64,000 bases of DNA, taken from the NCBI GenBank assembly GCA_019637585.1, contig JAHBVL010000002.1:310001-374000 (forward strand), written 5' to 3'. Shown here piece by piece: positions 35,993 to 44,660 of this stretch. Below the pieces are notes generated by a model. It saw only the letters and a list, made by a program, of their open reading frames with translations. It was not told where the DNA came from and did not search any database. The translations under genes were made by a program, and so were the position numbers. How positions within the stretch are numbered: the stretch's first letter is position 1; each line of letters starts with the position of its first letter. Origin of the DNA: Thermomicrobiales bacterium (GTDB taxonomy: Bacteria; Chloroflexota; Chloroflexia; Thermomicrobiales; UBA6265).

Positions 35993-36850
35993 ATGGGAAT
36001 TGCCCAAGCCGAGACTGCAGGGGACATCACAGTTCGGACCGGGCCTGCTCCCGGCGCGCGGGGCGCAGTCATCGCCATCGGCGGCGCCGAAGACAAATTC
36101 AAGGACAAAGTCATCCTCTCCCGCTTCGTCGAGCTGGCCGGTGGCCGGGACGCCCGGATCACCATCGTCCCGACCGCCTCGTCGATCGAAACCGCCGGCG
36201 AACGCTACAAAGCGATCTTTCTGGGCCTGGGGGTCGACGCCGCGGATGTCGCGTTCATCTCGGAACGCTCGGACGCCAACGACCGGGGCATCGTTCATCT
36301 GATCCGTGAATCGACCGGCATCTTCATGACCGGTGGCAACCAGATGCGGTTGTCGGCAGTGATGGGCGGCACCCGCTCGATGGAGAGCATTCTCGAAAAG
36401 AATGCTGAGGGCGCGGTCGTCGCCGGAACGAGCGCCGGCGCTTCCATTCTGTCATCCCACATGGTCGCTTTCGGGTCGAGCGGCGGCTCGCCGCGACAGC
36501 GGATGGCCCAGATGGTGGCCGGATTCGGATTGATTCCCAACGTGATCATCGACCAGCACTTCCGGCAACGCGACCGGATTGGCCGTCTTCTCTCACTGGT
36601 GGCCGGAAATCCAAGCCTTCTTGGCGTGGGGATCGACGAGGACACCGCCGCCATCATCCTTGCCGACCAGTTTCTGGAAATCGCCGGGCGAAACAGCGTC
36701 ACCATCGTCGATGGCTCGAACATGTACAGTGATGTCTACAAGGTCAAGGGGCACGGAGGCATTTCGGTCAGCGGCGCTGTTCTGCATGTCCTCACATCAG
36801 GACACTCGTACGACATGATCGGCCGCCGGTTGACCACCCCGTTGGGGTAG
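35993..36850 (+). CDS. cphB: Cyanophycinase
   Basis: A 285-residue serine exopeptidase of the S51-like family that degrades cyanophycin to beta-Asp-Arg dipeptides. The nucleophile elbow is GTSAGAS (S147). VIAIGGAEDKFKDK forms the N-terminal glycine loop, FMTGGNQMRL and VIIDQHFRQRDR are family hallmarks, and GVGIDEDTA follows. No signal peptide is seen, so it acts in the cytoplasm. TTG 35984 is an alternative start. cphA follows 43 bases later on the same strand, giving a synthesis and degradation operon. Confidence 0.95.
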   Translation: MGIAQAETAGDITVRTGPAPGARGAVIAIGGAEDKFKDKVILSRFVELAGGRDARITIVPTASSIETAGERYKAIFLGLGVDAADVAFISERSDANDRGIVHLIRESTGIFMTGGNQMRLSAVMGGTRSMESILEKNAEGAVVAGTSAGASILSSHMVAFGSSGGSPRQRMAQMVAGFGLIPNVIIDQHFRQRDRIGRLLSLVAGNPSLLGVGIDEDTAAIILADQFLEIAGRNSVTIVDGSNMYSDVYKVKGHGGISVSGAVLHVLTSGHSYDMIGRRLTTPLG

Positions 36851-36893
36851 AGTCCGCGTTGTCTGCAGGCAATTGAGATTCGAGGGTTGACGG

Positions 36894-39539
36894 ATGATCG
36901 AGAACCGGAATCACACGATTTATCGGGGCCCGAACATCTGGGCCAGACTGCCCGTCATTCGTGTCACCACCGACATCGGTGAGCTGGAAGACCGCCCGAC
37001 CAACAAGATTCCTGGGTTCTACGAAGCCCTGACCGAGTTGGTCCCCTCTCTCTATGAGCACGTCTGCTCGGTCGGCCGCCCGGGTGGCTTTCTGCAACGC
37101 ATGCGGGAAGGGACCTGGATGGGGCATGTTCTCGAGCATCTGACGCTCGAGCTGCAGAACCTGGCGGGAGCCGAGGTCTCGCGCGGCAAAACGCGCAGCA
37201 CCGGCGAGAAGGGGGTCTACAACGTCGTCTTCGCCTACGAACAGGAAGACGTCGGATTGGCGGCGCTCGATGTCGCGACCCGCACGCTGAACCACCTGAT
37301 CTACGGTTCCGAACCCGGTTTCGACTTCCAGAAAGCACTGGAGGACGATGTCATTCGCGTTGCCGAACGACTCGCCTACGGTCCATCGACCGGCGCCATC
37401 GTGTCCGAAGCGATGCGCCGCGAGATCCCGGTCATCCGGCTCGATCCGCGCCGGTCGCTGGTGCAGCTTGGCCATGGCCGGTACCAGCAGCGAATCTGGG
37501 CGACAGTCACCTCCAGGACATCGGATATCGCCGTCGATACCGCCGCCAACAAGGAATTGACCAACCGGTTGCTGCTCGAGGTGGGGATTCCCGTGCCGCG
37601 AGCCCGCACGGTTCGCACCGTCGATCAGGCTGCCGTGGAAGCGCGGCGCATCGGGTATCCGGTGGTGCTCAAGCCACTCGACGGAAACCATGGACGCGGC
37701 GTTTGCATCAACCTCAAGGACGAGGAAGAAGTCCGGGAGTTCTACGCTGTCGCCGAATCGGAAAGCCGCAATGGCGTCGTTGTCGTCGAAACCTACATTC
37801 CCGGCAAGGACTACCGCATCCTGGTCGTGAACAATCAGATCGTCGCCGTGGCGGAACGGGTTCCGGCCCATGTGATCGGCGATGGCGTCCACGACATCCA
37901 GACCCTCATCGAGCTGACCAACCAGGACCCGCGCCGCGGTGTCGGCCACGAGAAAGTGCTCACCCGTATCTCGATCGACGAGCAGACGATCGAAACGCTC
38001 GAGCGCCAGGAACTGACCCTGACCGACGTTCCGGCTAGAGATCAGGTCGTTCCGCTCAAGCGAACCGGCAATATGTCGACGGGCGGGACGTCGATCGACC
38101 GAACCGACGACATCCATCCCGATAACGAGGAGATCGCCCGGCAAGCCGCCATGGTTGTCGGTCTGGACATCGCCGGCATCGACTTCATCGTTCCGGATAT
38201 CTCGCGCTCCATCCGGCAAACGGGTGGCGCCATCGTCGAAGTCAACGCCGGTCCGGGGTTCCGGATGCACACCCACCCCACCGAGGGTCACCCCCGGCAC
38301 GTCGGACGGGCGGTCATCGACATGCTCTTCCCACCCGGTTCACCGAGCCGGGTGCCGATCGTGGCGGTGACCGGAACCAATGGCAAAACGACGACCGTCC
38401 GCATGATCGCCCACATCATGAAAACGGCGGGCAAGCGGGTCGGCATGACCACAACCGACGGCATTTATGTTGACGGAATCCAGATCATGTCCGGCGACAT
38501 GAGTGGTCCGACCAGCGCCAAGATGGTGCTCAAGAACCCCACGATCAACTACGCGGTGCTGGAAACCGCCCGGGGCGGCATTCTCCGCTCCGGACTTGGA
38601 TTCGATCGCTGCGACATTGCGGTGGTCACCAACGTCGCCGGCGATCATCTGGGTCAACATGGGATCGACTCACTCTCCGATCTGGCGCGAGTCAAAGGAG
38701 TCGTTCCGCAGTCGGTATTCCGGGATGGCAGATCGGTGCTGAATGCCGACGACGAGCATGTGGTCGAAATGGCCCGCTACGCTCGCGGCGAGATCATCTA
38801 TTTCTCGGTCGATGAAGAGAATCCGGTCATTCGCGAGCATCTTCGGGCCAGAGGCCGCGCGGTGATTCTGCGCAAGATCAACGCCGGAGAGATGATCACC
38901 ATCATCGAACACCGCCGCGAAACGAGCCTCCTGCTGGCCAGCCAGATCCCCGCTACCTTCGAAGGACGGTTGCGGGTGAATGTGCTCAATGCGATGGCTG
39001 CCGCCGCGGCGGCCCTCGCCGACGACGTTCAGCTCGAGCATATCCGGACGGCGCTCAAGACCTTTTCGACCAGCTACTTCCAGACTCCCGGGCGATTCAA
39101 TCAGCTCGACCACAACGGCCGGCGATTCGTCATGGACTACTGCCATAACCTGGCTGGACTGCAGGCGATGGCTGATTTCGTCGGCAGAATGGAAGCTCCG
39201 CGCGTGCTCGGGATGATCTCGATGCCGGGCGACCGCCTGGATGCCGACCTCGCGGCGTTCGGGACGCTGGCCGGCGTGACCTTCGATGAACTGATCGTCC
39301 GCGAAGACACGAATACCCGCGGCCGCGAGCGGGGCGAAATCGCGACCCGTCTCAAGTCAGCGGCCATGGAGGCTGGACTGTCGGACGAGCGCGTGCATAT
39401 CGTCCTGGACGAAAAGGAGGCGGTGGAAGCCGCGTTCAAACTGAGCCAGAAAGACGATCTGGTCGTGCTGATGGTCGACAAACCGGCGCAGAGCTGGGAA
39501 CAGCTGAACGCGCTCACCGGCCATTTCTTCGCCGATTGA
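36894..39539 (+). CDS. cphA: Cyanophycin synthetase
   Basis: An 881-residue three-domain enzyme, the usual CphA1 length. It polymerises aspartate and arginine into cyanophycin with ATP. The N-terminal domain (~1-215) has GPNIWARLPVIRV and HVLEHLTLELQNLAG. The ATP-grasp domain (~215-485) has VVLKPLDGNHGRGV and IVEVNAGPGFRMH. The Mur-ligase domain has GTNGKTT at 494-500, ETARGGILRSGL and the DYCHNLAGL segment. All catalytic motifs look intact. ATG 36894 has GAGGG at 7 bases. The stop abuts the stop of the convergent Mur-ligase gene. Confidence 0.97.
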   Translation: MIENRNHTIYRGPNIWARLPVIRVTTDIGELEDRPTNKIPGFYEALTELVPSLYEHVCSVGRPGGFLQRMREGTWMGHVLEHLTLELQNLAGAEVSRGKTRSTGEKGVYNVVFAYEQEDVGLAALDVATRTLNHLIYGSEPGFDFQKALEDDVIRVAERLAYGPSTGAIVSEAMRREIPVIRLDPRRSLVQLGHGRYQQRIWATVTSRTSDIAVDTAANKELTNRLLLEVGIPVPRARTVRTVDQAAVEARRIGYPVVLKPLDGNHGRGVCINLKDEEEVREFYAVAESESRNGVVVVETYIPGKDYRILVVNNQIVAVAERVPAHVIGDGVHDIQTLIELTNQDPRRGVGHEKVLTRISIDEQTIETLERQELTLTDVPARDQVVPLKRTGNMSTGGTSIDRTDDIHPDNEEIARQAAMVVGLDIAGIDFIVPDISRSIRQTGGAIVEVNAGPGFRMHTHPTEGHPRHVGRAVIDMLFPPGSPSRVPIVAVTGTNGKTTTVRMIAHIMKTAGKRVGMTTTDGIYVDGIQIMSGDMSGPTSAKMVLKNPTINYAVLETARGGILRSGLGFDRCDIAVVTNVAGDHLGQHGIDSLSDLARVKGVVPQSVFRDGRSVLNADDEHVVEMARYARGEIIYFSVDEENPVIREHLRARGRAVILRKINAGEMITIIEHRRETSLLLASQIPATFEGRLRVNVLNAMAAAAAALADDVQLEHIRTALKTFSTSYFQTPGRFNQLDHNGRRFVMDYCHNLAGLQAMADFVGRMEAPRVLGMISMPGDRLDADLAAFGTLAGVTFDELIVREDTNTRGRERGEIATRLKSAAMEAGLSDERVHIVLDEKEAVEAAFKLSQKDDLVVLMVDKPAQSWEQLNALTGHFFAD

Positions 39540-41108
39540 TCAGATCGGACCGCCACCGCGGTCAATGATGAGGTCGCGAATCTCGATCGCCGATTCGTGG
39601 GACATGATGGCCACGACGTCGCCACGGCGCGCATTGGACAGCGCTTTCTCGACGCCCGCCAGCTCGCTCTCCGCTTCCTCATAGGTCGCGGTGGTTCCTT
39701 CAGCCATCTGGTAGCCGAGGGCATAGAGGTCCATCAGATCCCTCGCCTTGCGTCCCCGCAGGTACTTTTCCGTGTCCTTGGCCACGATGTGGTCCGACCA
39801 CATCGCCGCAATCCGGCCAAGCTCCCGAATCGACTCGTCGGTTCGGTCGCCGGCTGTGCCGACCACCGAGTAGATCTTCCCGCCGGCGCCGGCAAACGAC
39901 CGGGCGAAGGTGAGCATGCCCAGCAGTCCCGCTTCGTTGTGGGCGAAATCGACGACGATCGTGACCCCGTTCACCGCATAGACATTGAGCCGGCCCGGGT
40001 TCTTGTCGCCGCTGTTGTCGAAGGTCTGGAGTCCAGCCCGAACCTCGTCGATCGACAACCCACCCATCAGCGCCGCCGCCGCGCCACAGAGCGAATTTTC
40101 CACCATGAACCCAGCGGTTCCCCGAAAGGTCATCGGAATCTCGTCGACGCGGCAAAGCTCCACCGCATCGCCCTGGTCGTGAAAGACGAACGCTCCGCCG
40201 GTATTCACCAGTGCCTTGCCGCCTCCGGCAATATGCGCCGTCAGAGCAGGGTTCTCGGGTTGCTGGCTGACCAGAACGCGCTGCGCGCGAATGTCCTCCG
40301 TTGCGTGCATGACCAGCGGATCATCGGCGTTGACCACGGCGAAACCGCCAGGCCGGGTGATCCGCGACACCACAGCCTTCGATCTGGCCAGTCCTTCGAC
40401 GGTGCGGATACCCTGCAAATCGAGATGATCGGCGCTGATGTTGGTGAACACGCTCACGTCGAGCGATTGCGTGGAAATGCCCCTCAGCAGAATGCCGCCC
40501 CGGGCGAGTTCGACGACGCCGACTTCGACCTCCGGGTCGTTCAGCACCCGCTGAGCGCCCCTCGGACCGGAGTAGTCGCCGGAAAGCACCTCTTCGCCTT
40601 CGATGTAGACACCGGACGAACAGGACCACCCGACATGCCGGCCGGCGTGCCGAAAAATGTGCGCGATCAGGCGGGTGGTGGTGGTTTTGCCGTTGGTTCC
40701 GGTCACGCCGATGGCGAGCTTGGAGCGCGCGGCATCGCCGATCATCTCCGGCGCATCAGAGGGGTCATTCTCGTCCAGCACGGCGCCGATTTCCGCTGAG
40801 GACAGCGCTGCGGAACCACGATCGATCTCGCTGGCGATGACGTCGCACACAAGTCGCGCGAATCGCCGGTTGGTCCAGCCGAAAGCCAGCGAAATGTGGC
40901 CGTCCACTTCCATCGCTTCGATCGTGATCGCGGGTCTTGCCTGTCCAGCGTCGGCGTGGAGTTGTTCGACTCGCTGGGCGAGTTCCTGAACGTCCGCCAG
41001 ATCGTCATCCGTGACGCTGGCGTGCCCGGTGTCGAACTCGATCTTGACTGCCGGCTCGAGCATGAATATGTTCGGCCCCTCGAGCAGCCGGGTCTCCACG
41101 ATCTTCAT
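39540..41108 (-). CDS. CphA-like Mur ligase without ATP-grasp domain
   Basis: A 522-residue paralogue of cyanophycin synthetase with the middle domain missing. The N-terminal ~130 residues start with the CphA-like ETRLLEGPNIFMLEPAV. The Mur-ligase domain follows directly, with GTNGKTT at 137-143, ELARGGILLRGIS (the CphA-type ARGGI motif), FTNISADHLDLQG and DFAHNEAGLL. CphA needs ATP-grasp to add aspartate, so this enzyme alone should not make cyanophycin. It could add an amino acid to a carboxylate acceptor. ATG 41108 has GGAGG upstream. It converges on cphA with no intergenic base. The role is unknown. Confidence 0.85.
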   Translation of the reverse strand: MKIVETRLLEGPNIFMLEPAVKIEFDTGHASVTDDDLADVQELAQRVEQLHADAGQARPAITIEAMEVDGHISLAFGWTNRRFARLVCDVIASEIDRGSAALSSAEIGAVLDENDPSDAPEMIGDAARSKLAIGVTGTNGKTTTTRLIAHIFRHAGRHVGWSCSSGVYIEGEEVLSGDYSGPRGAQRVLNDPEVEVGVVELARGGILLRGISTQSLDVSVFTNISADHLDLQGIRTVEGLARSKAVVSRITRPGGFAVVNADDPLVMHATEDIRAQRVLVSQQPENPALTAHIAGGGKALVNTGGAFVFHDQGDAVELCRVDEIPMTFRGTAGFMVENSLCGAAAALMGGLSIDEVRAGLQTFDNSGDKNPGRLNVYAVNGVTIVVDFAHNEAGLLGMLTFARSFAGAGGKIYSVVGTAGDRTDESIRELGRIAAMWSDHIVAKDTEKYLRGRKARDLMDLYALGYQMAEGTTATYEEAESELAGVEKALSNARRGDVVAIMSHESAIEIRDLIIDRGGGPI

Positions 41109-41152
41109 CACGCCTGCCTCCAACCCAGCTGGCCGAATTCAAGAGTTCTCTG

Positions 41153-42103
41153 TCAATTGCCCGCGAGCACGGCAATTGTATTGAAAATCGCGTGAGTGAT
41201 GATGGCGGCTGTCGTGCCGAAGTATTTTCGTTCGAGTCCCAGGATCAACCCCATGGTGAACACCCCGGCCAGGACGAAGCTGATGCCGTATTGGTTGTGC
41301 AACAACGCAAAGAGCACGGACGACAGGAGCAGACCGTAGCGAGGCTGTAGCGCACCTCGCAGCAGTAACTCCTCGCTGATGCCGGCCCCAAGACCGAAAA
41401 AGACTGCGCCGATAGGATTCGACACGCTGTCGGTGATTCCCTGGGTCGCCTGATTGATCTCTTCGTTGAAATCGGGTTGGAAAACCGTGGTCAGCACACC
41501 AGCGACGACCATCACCACCATGCCAACCAGGAACCCGCCCACGCCAACCAGAACCTGCCGGCGCGTCGGCCAGCTCAGACCCAACCGGTAGGTCGCTTCC
41601 GGGAAGGAGCGCCAGATTCCCACCCCGACCAGGACATAGGCCAGCACCGTGAATGCCGAGAACTGGCTGATCAGGTCGATCAACGCCACTTCCCCGGCGT
41701 CCTCGGGTTCAGGCTGGTTGATATAGCTGGCCGCCAGAAAGCCGCCAATGCCCAGCAGCAGCGACAACCCGACCATGTCGATGGCCGAAGCCGGATCCAT
41801 GGGAGTGAATCTGGCGACGAGTCTGCGGAATCCCGGAAACATGGGCAACAAGAGCCCAAGTCCGGTCACCAGCCAGATGGCGCCAGACCCTTGCCCGTTG
41901 ACCACTCTGGCCAGACCGTAGATCGCCAGCAGCAGGCCGGGAAAACCGAGAACGAGATAGAGCCCTGTTTTGGCCGAACGGTCATTCTGGGCGCGATACG
42001 CCCAAAACGCGATCCCCCAGGAAACGGCGATCAGAATCGCCAATGCCGCAGCAACGATGATCGAATCAGACACGCTCGCTACCCCATTCCCGGGATCGAC
42101 CAT
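41153..42103 (-). CDS. CPBP-family intramembrane glutamic/metalloprotease
   Basis: A 316-residue membrane protein with about eight hydrophobic helices. The CPBP/Rce1 active-site motifs lie in the C-terminal half: GAGISEELLLRGAL (EE..R), LFALLHNQYG (histidine) and ITHAIFNTIAVLAG (second histidine). Relatives cleave CAAX proteins, process bacteriocins or act as anti-sigma proteases; the target is unknown. It is on the minus strand behind the Mur-ligase gene and divergent from parB. Start ATG 42103, or GTG 42073. Confidence 0.87.
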   Translation of the reverse strand: MVDPGNGVASVSDSIIVAAALAILIAVSWGIAFWAYRAQNDRSAKTGLYLVLGFPGLLLAIYGLARVVNGQGSGAIWLVTGLGLLLPMFPGFRRLVARFTPMDPASAIDMVGLSLLLGIGGFLAASYINQPEPEDAGEVALIDLISQFSAFTVLAYVLVGVGIWRSFPEATYRLGLSWPTRRQVLVGVGGFLVGMVVMVVAGVLTTVFQPDFNEEINQATQGITDSVSNPIGAVFFGLGAGISEELLLRGALQPRYGLLLSSVLFALLHNQYGISFVLAGVFTMGLILGLERKYFGTTAAIITHAIFNTIAVLAGN

Positions 42104-42217
42104 CGATGCCGTCCCGCCGGTCGCTGAGTATACCGGGGCGATGGCATCTCTTTGGACCCGCTGGCCTGGTTTACACTCGCCTCATTGACGAACGCCGCCA
42201 GTTCCTGCGGATCACGA

Positions 42218-43147
42218 ATGACCGATCAGCACTCAACTCGACCGCCACAGACGCCACCGGCCAAGGACCGCCGCCGCCGTTCGGGTCTCGGCCGCGGGCT
42301 GGGCGCACTGATTCCAGAGATCACCACGCCCGAAATCGAAGCGTCCGTCAGCGAGGTCGACATCTCATCGGTGCAACCCAACCCCTATCAGCCTCGCTCG
42401 GAATTCGAGGATGAGGCGTTTCAGGAGCTGGTCGCATCGATTTCGTTGCACGGTGTGCTGCAACCGATCATTGTCAGTCCGGATCCCGCCTCGGGAAAAC
42501 TGGTGCTGATTGCCGGTGAACGGCGCTGGCGAGCGGCGGAAGCCGCTGGTCTCGACCGAATCCCGGCTCTGATCAAGGACGCGACTCCGCAGCAGATGCT
42601 CGAGCTGGCGCTTGTGGAAAACGTCGTGCGGGCGGATCTCTCGCCACTCGAAGAAGCGATCGCCTACCGGCAGCTCATCGACGAGTTCGGTCTGACGCAA
42701 TCCGAGGTCGCGGACCGCGTCGGTCGCTCGAGGGTGAGTGTGACCAACACCCTGCGGCTCCTCTTCGCGCCCGACGCAGTGAAACTGGCCCTGCAGCGAG
42801 GCGACATCTCCGAAGGACACGCGCGCGCCCTCCTCAGCCTCCCATCGCCTGCGGATCAGGTGTCGATGCTCGAATCGATCCTGGCCCGGGAGATGACCGT
42901 TCGTCAAACGGAAGCGGCGGTGCGCAGCTGGCTGAACCGCCCCACGCGCCAATCGGAACGCTCCGCACCCCGGCTCTCTACCGGTCCCGCCGCCGAGCAA
43001 GCCGGCGAGCGGCTACAACGATCCCTTTCGGCCAAAGTCACCGTCAAATCGACCGCCAGCGGCAAGGGGACGATCAACGTTCACTTCGAGAGCATCGAGC
43101 AACTGGAAGACCTGGTCGCCCGGATCGCCGGGGAACCGCTTTTCTAG
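42218..43147 (+). CDS. parB: Chromosome partitioning protein ParB
   Basis: A 309-residue ParB. The N-terminal SGLGRGLGALIPE peptide, which stimulates ParA ATPase, is present. The CTPase/ParB-N domain has VQPNPYQPR and AGERRWRAAEAAGL, followed by ELALVENVVRADLSPLEEA. The helix-turn-helix has TQSEVADRVGRSRVSVTN, and a C-terminal dimerisation segment ends the protein. It loads on parS sites and spreads to organise the origin region. parA is not adjacent, and I found no parS-like TGTTTCACGTGAAACA in the window. A TACACT -10-like element is at 42172. ATG 42218 is preferred to 42152. Confidence 0.94.
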   Translation: MTDQHSTRPPQTPPAKDRRRRSGLGRGLGALIPEITTPEIEASVSEVDISSVQPNPYQPRSEFEDEAFQELVASISLHGVLQPIIVSPDPASGKLVLIAGERRWRAAEAAGLDRIPALIKDATPQQMLELALVENVVRADLSPLEEAIAYRQLIDEFGLTQSEVADRVGRSRVSVTNTLRLLFAPDAVKLALQRGDISEGHARALLSLPSPADQVSMLESILAREMTVRQTEAAVRSWLNRPTRQSERSAPRLSTGPAAEQAGERLQRSLSAKVTVKSTASGKGTINVHFESIEQLEDLVARIAGEPLF

Positions 43148-43452
43148 ATTCTACGCACGACGTATGTGACGGTAGCGGAACCAGAAGTGGCGCGTTGCTG
43201 ATCCGGCTCTTCCGCAGCGGCGATTGCCTCCCATCCTGCTTCGGCCAGCGTCGTTCCAATCGTCTCCTGCGTGAACTGATCGGCCCACCAGCGCAGATCG
43301 TGCAGTGCCGTCATAGCGTCCGGCAGGGAAACGCACTCATCCCGCACAACGCGCAGGCTGCTGCCCGATTCCAGGGTGACTTCGACCCGAAGACCGGCCG
43401 CGCCGCACTCGGGATTGTCCATCGCCCGGCCATACACTCGACCGAATTGCAT
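43144..43452 (-). CDS. Small hypothetical protein
   Basis: A ~102-residue protein (from ATG 43452; the frame is open to 43578). It has alternating strands (LRVEVTLESGSSLRVVRDE), a helix with DAMTALHDLRWWADQ, and a strand-rich end (ATVTYVVRRI). It converges on parB with a four-base overlap and diverges from prfB. I do not recognise it. Composition and codon use fit the neighbours, and it may be a real small cytoplasmic protein. Confidence 0.5.
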   Translation of the reverse strand: MQFGRVYGRAMDNPECGAAGLRVEVTLESGSSLRVVRDECVSLPDAMTALHDLRWWADQFTQETIGTTLAEAGWEAIAAAEEPDQQRATSGSATVTYVVRRI

Positions 43453-43485
43453 CACGTTCTCGTCTGTCGCCGCGGAAGCGGCCCG

Positions 43486-43491
43486 TATACT
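43486..43491 (+). promoter_or_regulatory. Candidate -10 element of prfB
   Basis: TATACT lies 72 bases before the GTG start of prfB. A convincing -35 hexamer was not found. Confidence 0.35.
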
Positions 43492-43562
43492 TGTCAGGAT
43501 GATAGGGCAGTCGCGGAGAAATTCGCGTCTGCGGCAGAGAGAGAGTGAAAGGGTCCTGAGAC

Positions 43563-44658
43563 GTGGAAACCGGAACACGCGACCTCGCGTCGATTCGAGC
43601 CAGACTCGAGAATCTCGAGGTGCGACTTTGACTTACCTGCACTTCGTCAGGAAATAGAAACGCTTCAGGATCAGAGCGTTCAACCAGGATTCTGGGACGA
43701 TATGGCCACGGCACAGGTGGTCATGCGGCGGCTCGGCACGCTCAACGCCCAGGTCGAGCGATGGTCAGCGCTGCGACAGAGCGCGGACGACCTGCTCGAG
43801 TTCGGCGAGTTCGCGGCCGACGACCCGGAGCTGGCGGCGAGCGTTGCCGCTGAAACAAACGAGCTCGGCACAGCGGTCGACACGCTCGAGCTGGAACTGA
43901 CCCTCAGCGGTCCCTACGACGGCAAGAACGCTCTGATGGTCGTCCATTCGGGCGAGGGTGGCGTCGATGCCCAGGACTTCGCCGAGATGCTCTCACGCAT
44001 GTATCTCAAGTGGGGAGCCCGGCGCGGGTTCGATGTCGAGCTCCTCGACAACAGCCCCGGTGAAGAAGCAGGGATCAAGAACGCCACAATCGAGATCCGC
44101 GGTCACAACGCCTATGGCTATGCAAAGAGCGAAGCCGGTTCGCATCGACTGGTTCGCCTTTCGCCGTTCGACTCGGCGCACCGCCGCCATACCGCATTTG
44201 CGCTAGTCGAGGTCCTGCCGGAGATCGACTCCGACGCCGAGATCGACCTGCGCGACGAAGACATCAAAATGGATGCCTACCGGGCGTCGGGAGCCGGAGG
44301 TCAGCACGTCAACAAAACGAGCTCGGCTATTCGCCTGACCCATATCCCGACCGGCATCGTCGTCACCTGCCAGAACGAGCGGAGCCAGATGCAGAACCGG
44401 GAATCGGCGATGAAGATTCTCCGGGCGCGTCTCCTGGAGCGAAAACTGCAGGCGGAAACCGACGAGCGAAACAGGTTGAAGGGGACGCACACGGCGGCGG
44501 GATTCGGCAACCGGATCCGCTCCTACGTTCTCCACCCCTACACGCTGGTCAACGACCACAGAACGGAGACATCGGTCGGCGACGTCTATGCGGTGCTGGA
44601 AGGGGAGATCGACCCGTTCATCGACGCGTATCTGCACCAGCAGATCGGGCAGTCCTGA
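43563..44658 (+). CDS. prfB: Peptide chain release factor 2, expressed by programmed +1 frameshift
   Basis: Coding is 43563-43628 joined to 43630-44658, giving 364 residues, normal for RF2. The 22-codon zero frame from GTG 43563 ends in CTT-TGA at 43626-43631. Slipping one base on CTTTGAC continues as DLPALRQEIETLQDQ and reaches PGFWDD, the standard RF2 N-terminus. A Shine-Dalgarno-like GAGGTG lies 3 bases before CTT, the E. coli spacing. The UGA/UAA-specific tripeptide SPF is at 200-202 and the catalytic GGQ at 245-247. RF2 controls its own level because low RF2 favours the slip. Confidence 0.95.
43617..43632 (+). promoter_or_regulatory. prfB recoding site
   Basis: SD-like GAGGTG (43617-43622), a 3-base spacer and the slippery CTT TGA C (43626-43632). 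All parts of the classical autoregulatory +1 frameshift are present. Confidence 0.92.
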
Positions 44659-44660
44659 TC

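Noticed and set aside
36792-38300. 502-residue minus-strand open frame
   Set aside because: It is antisense to cphA; cphA is fully conserved in its own frame.
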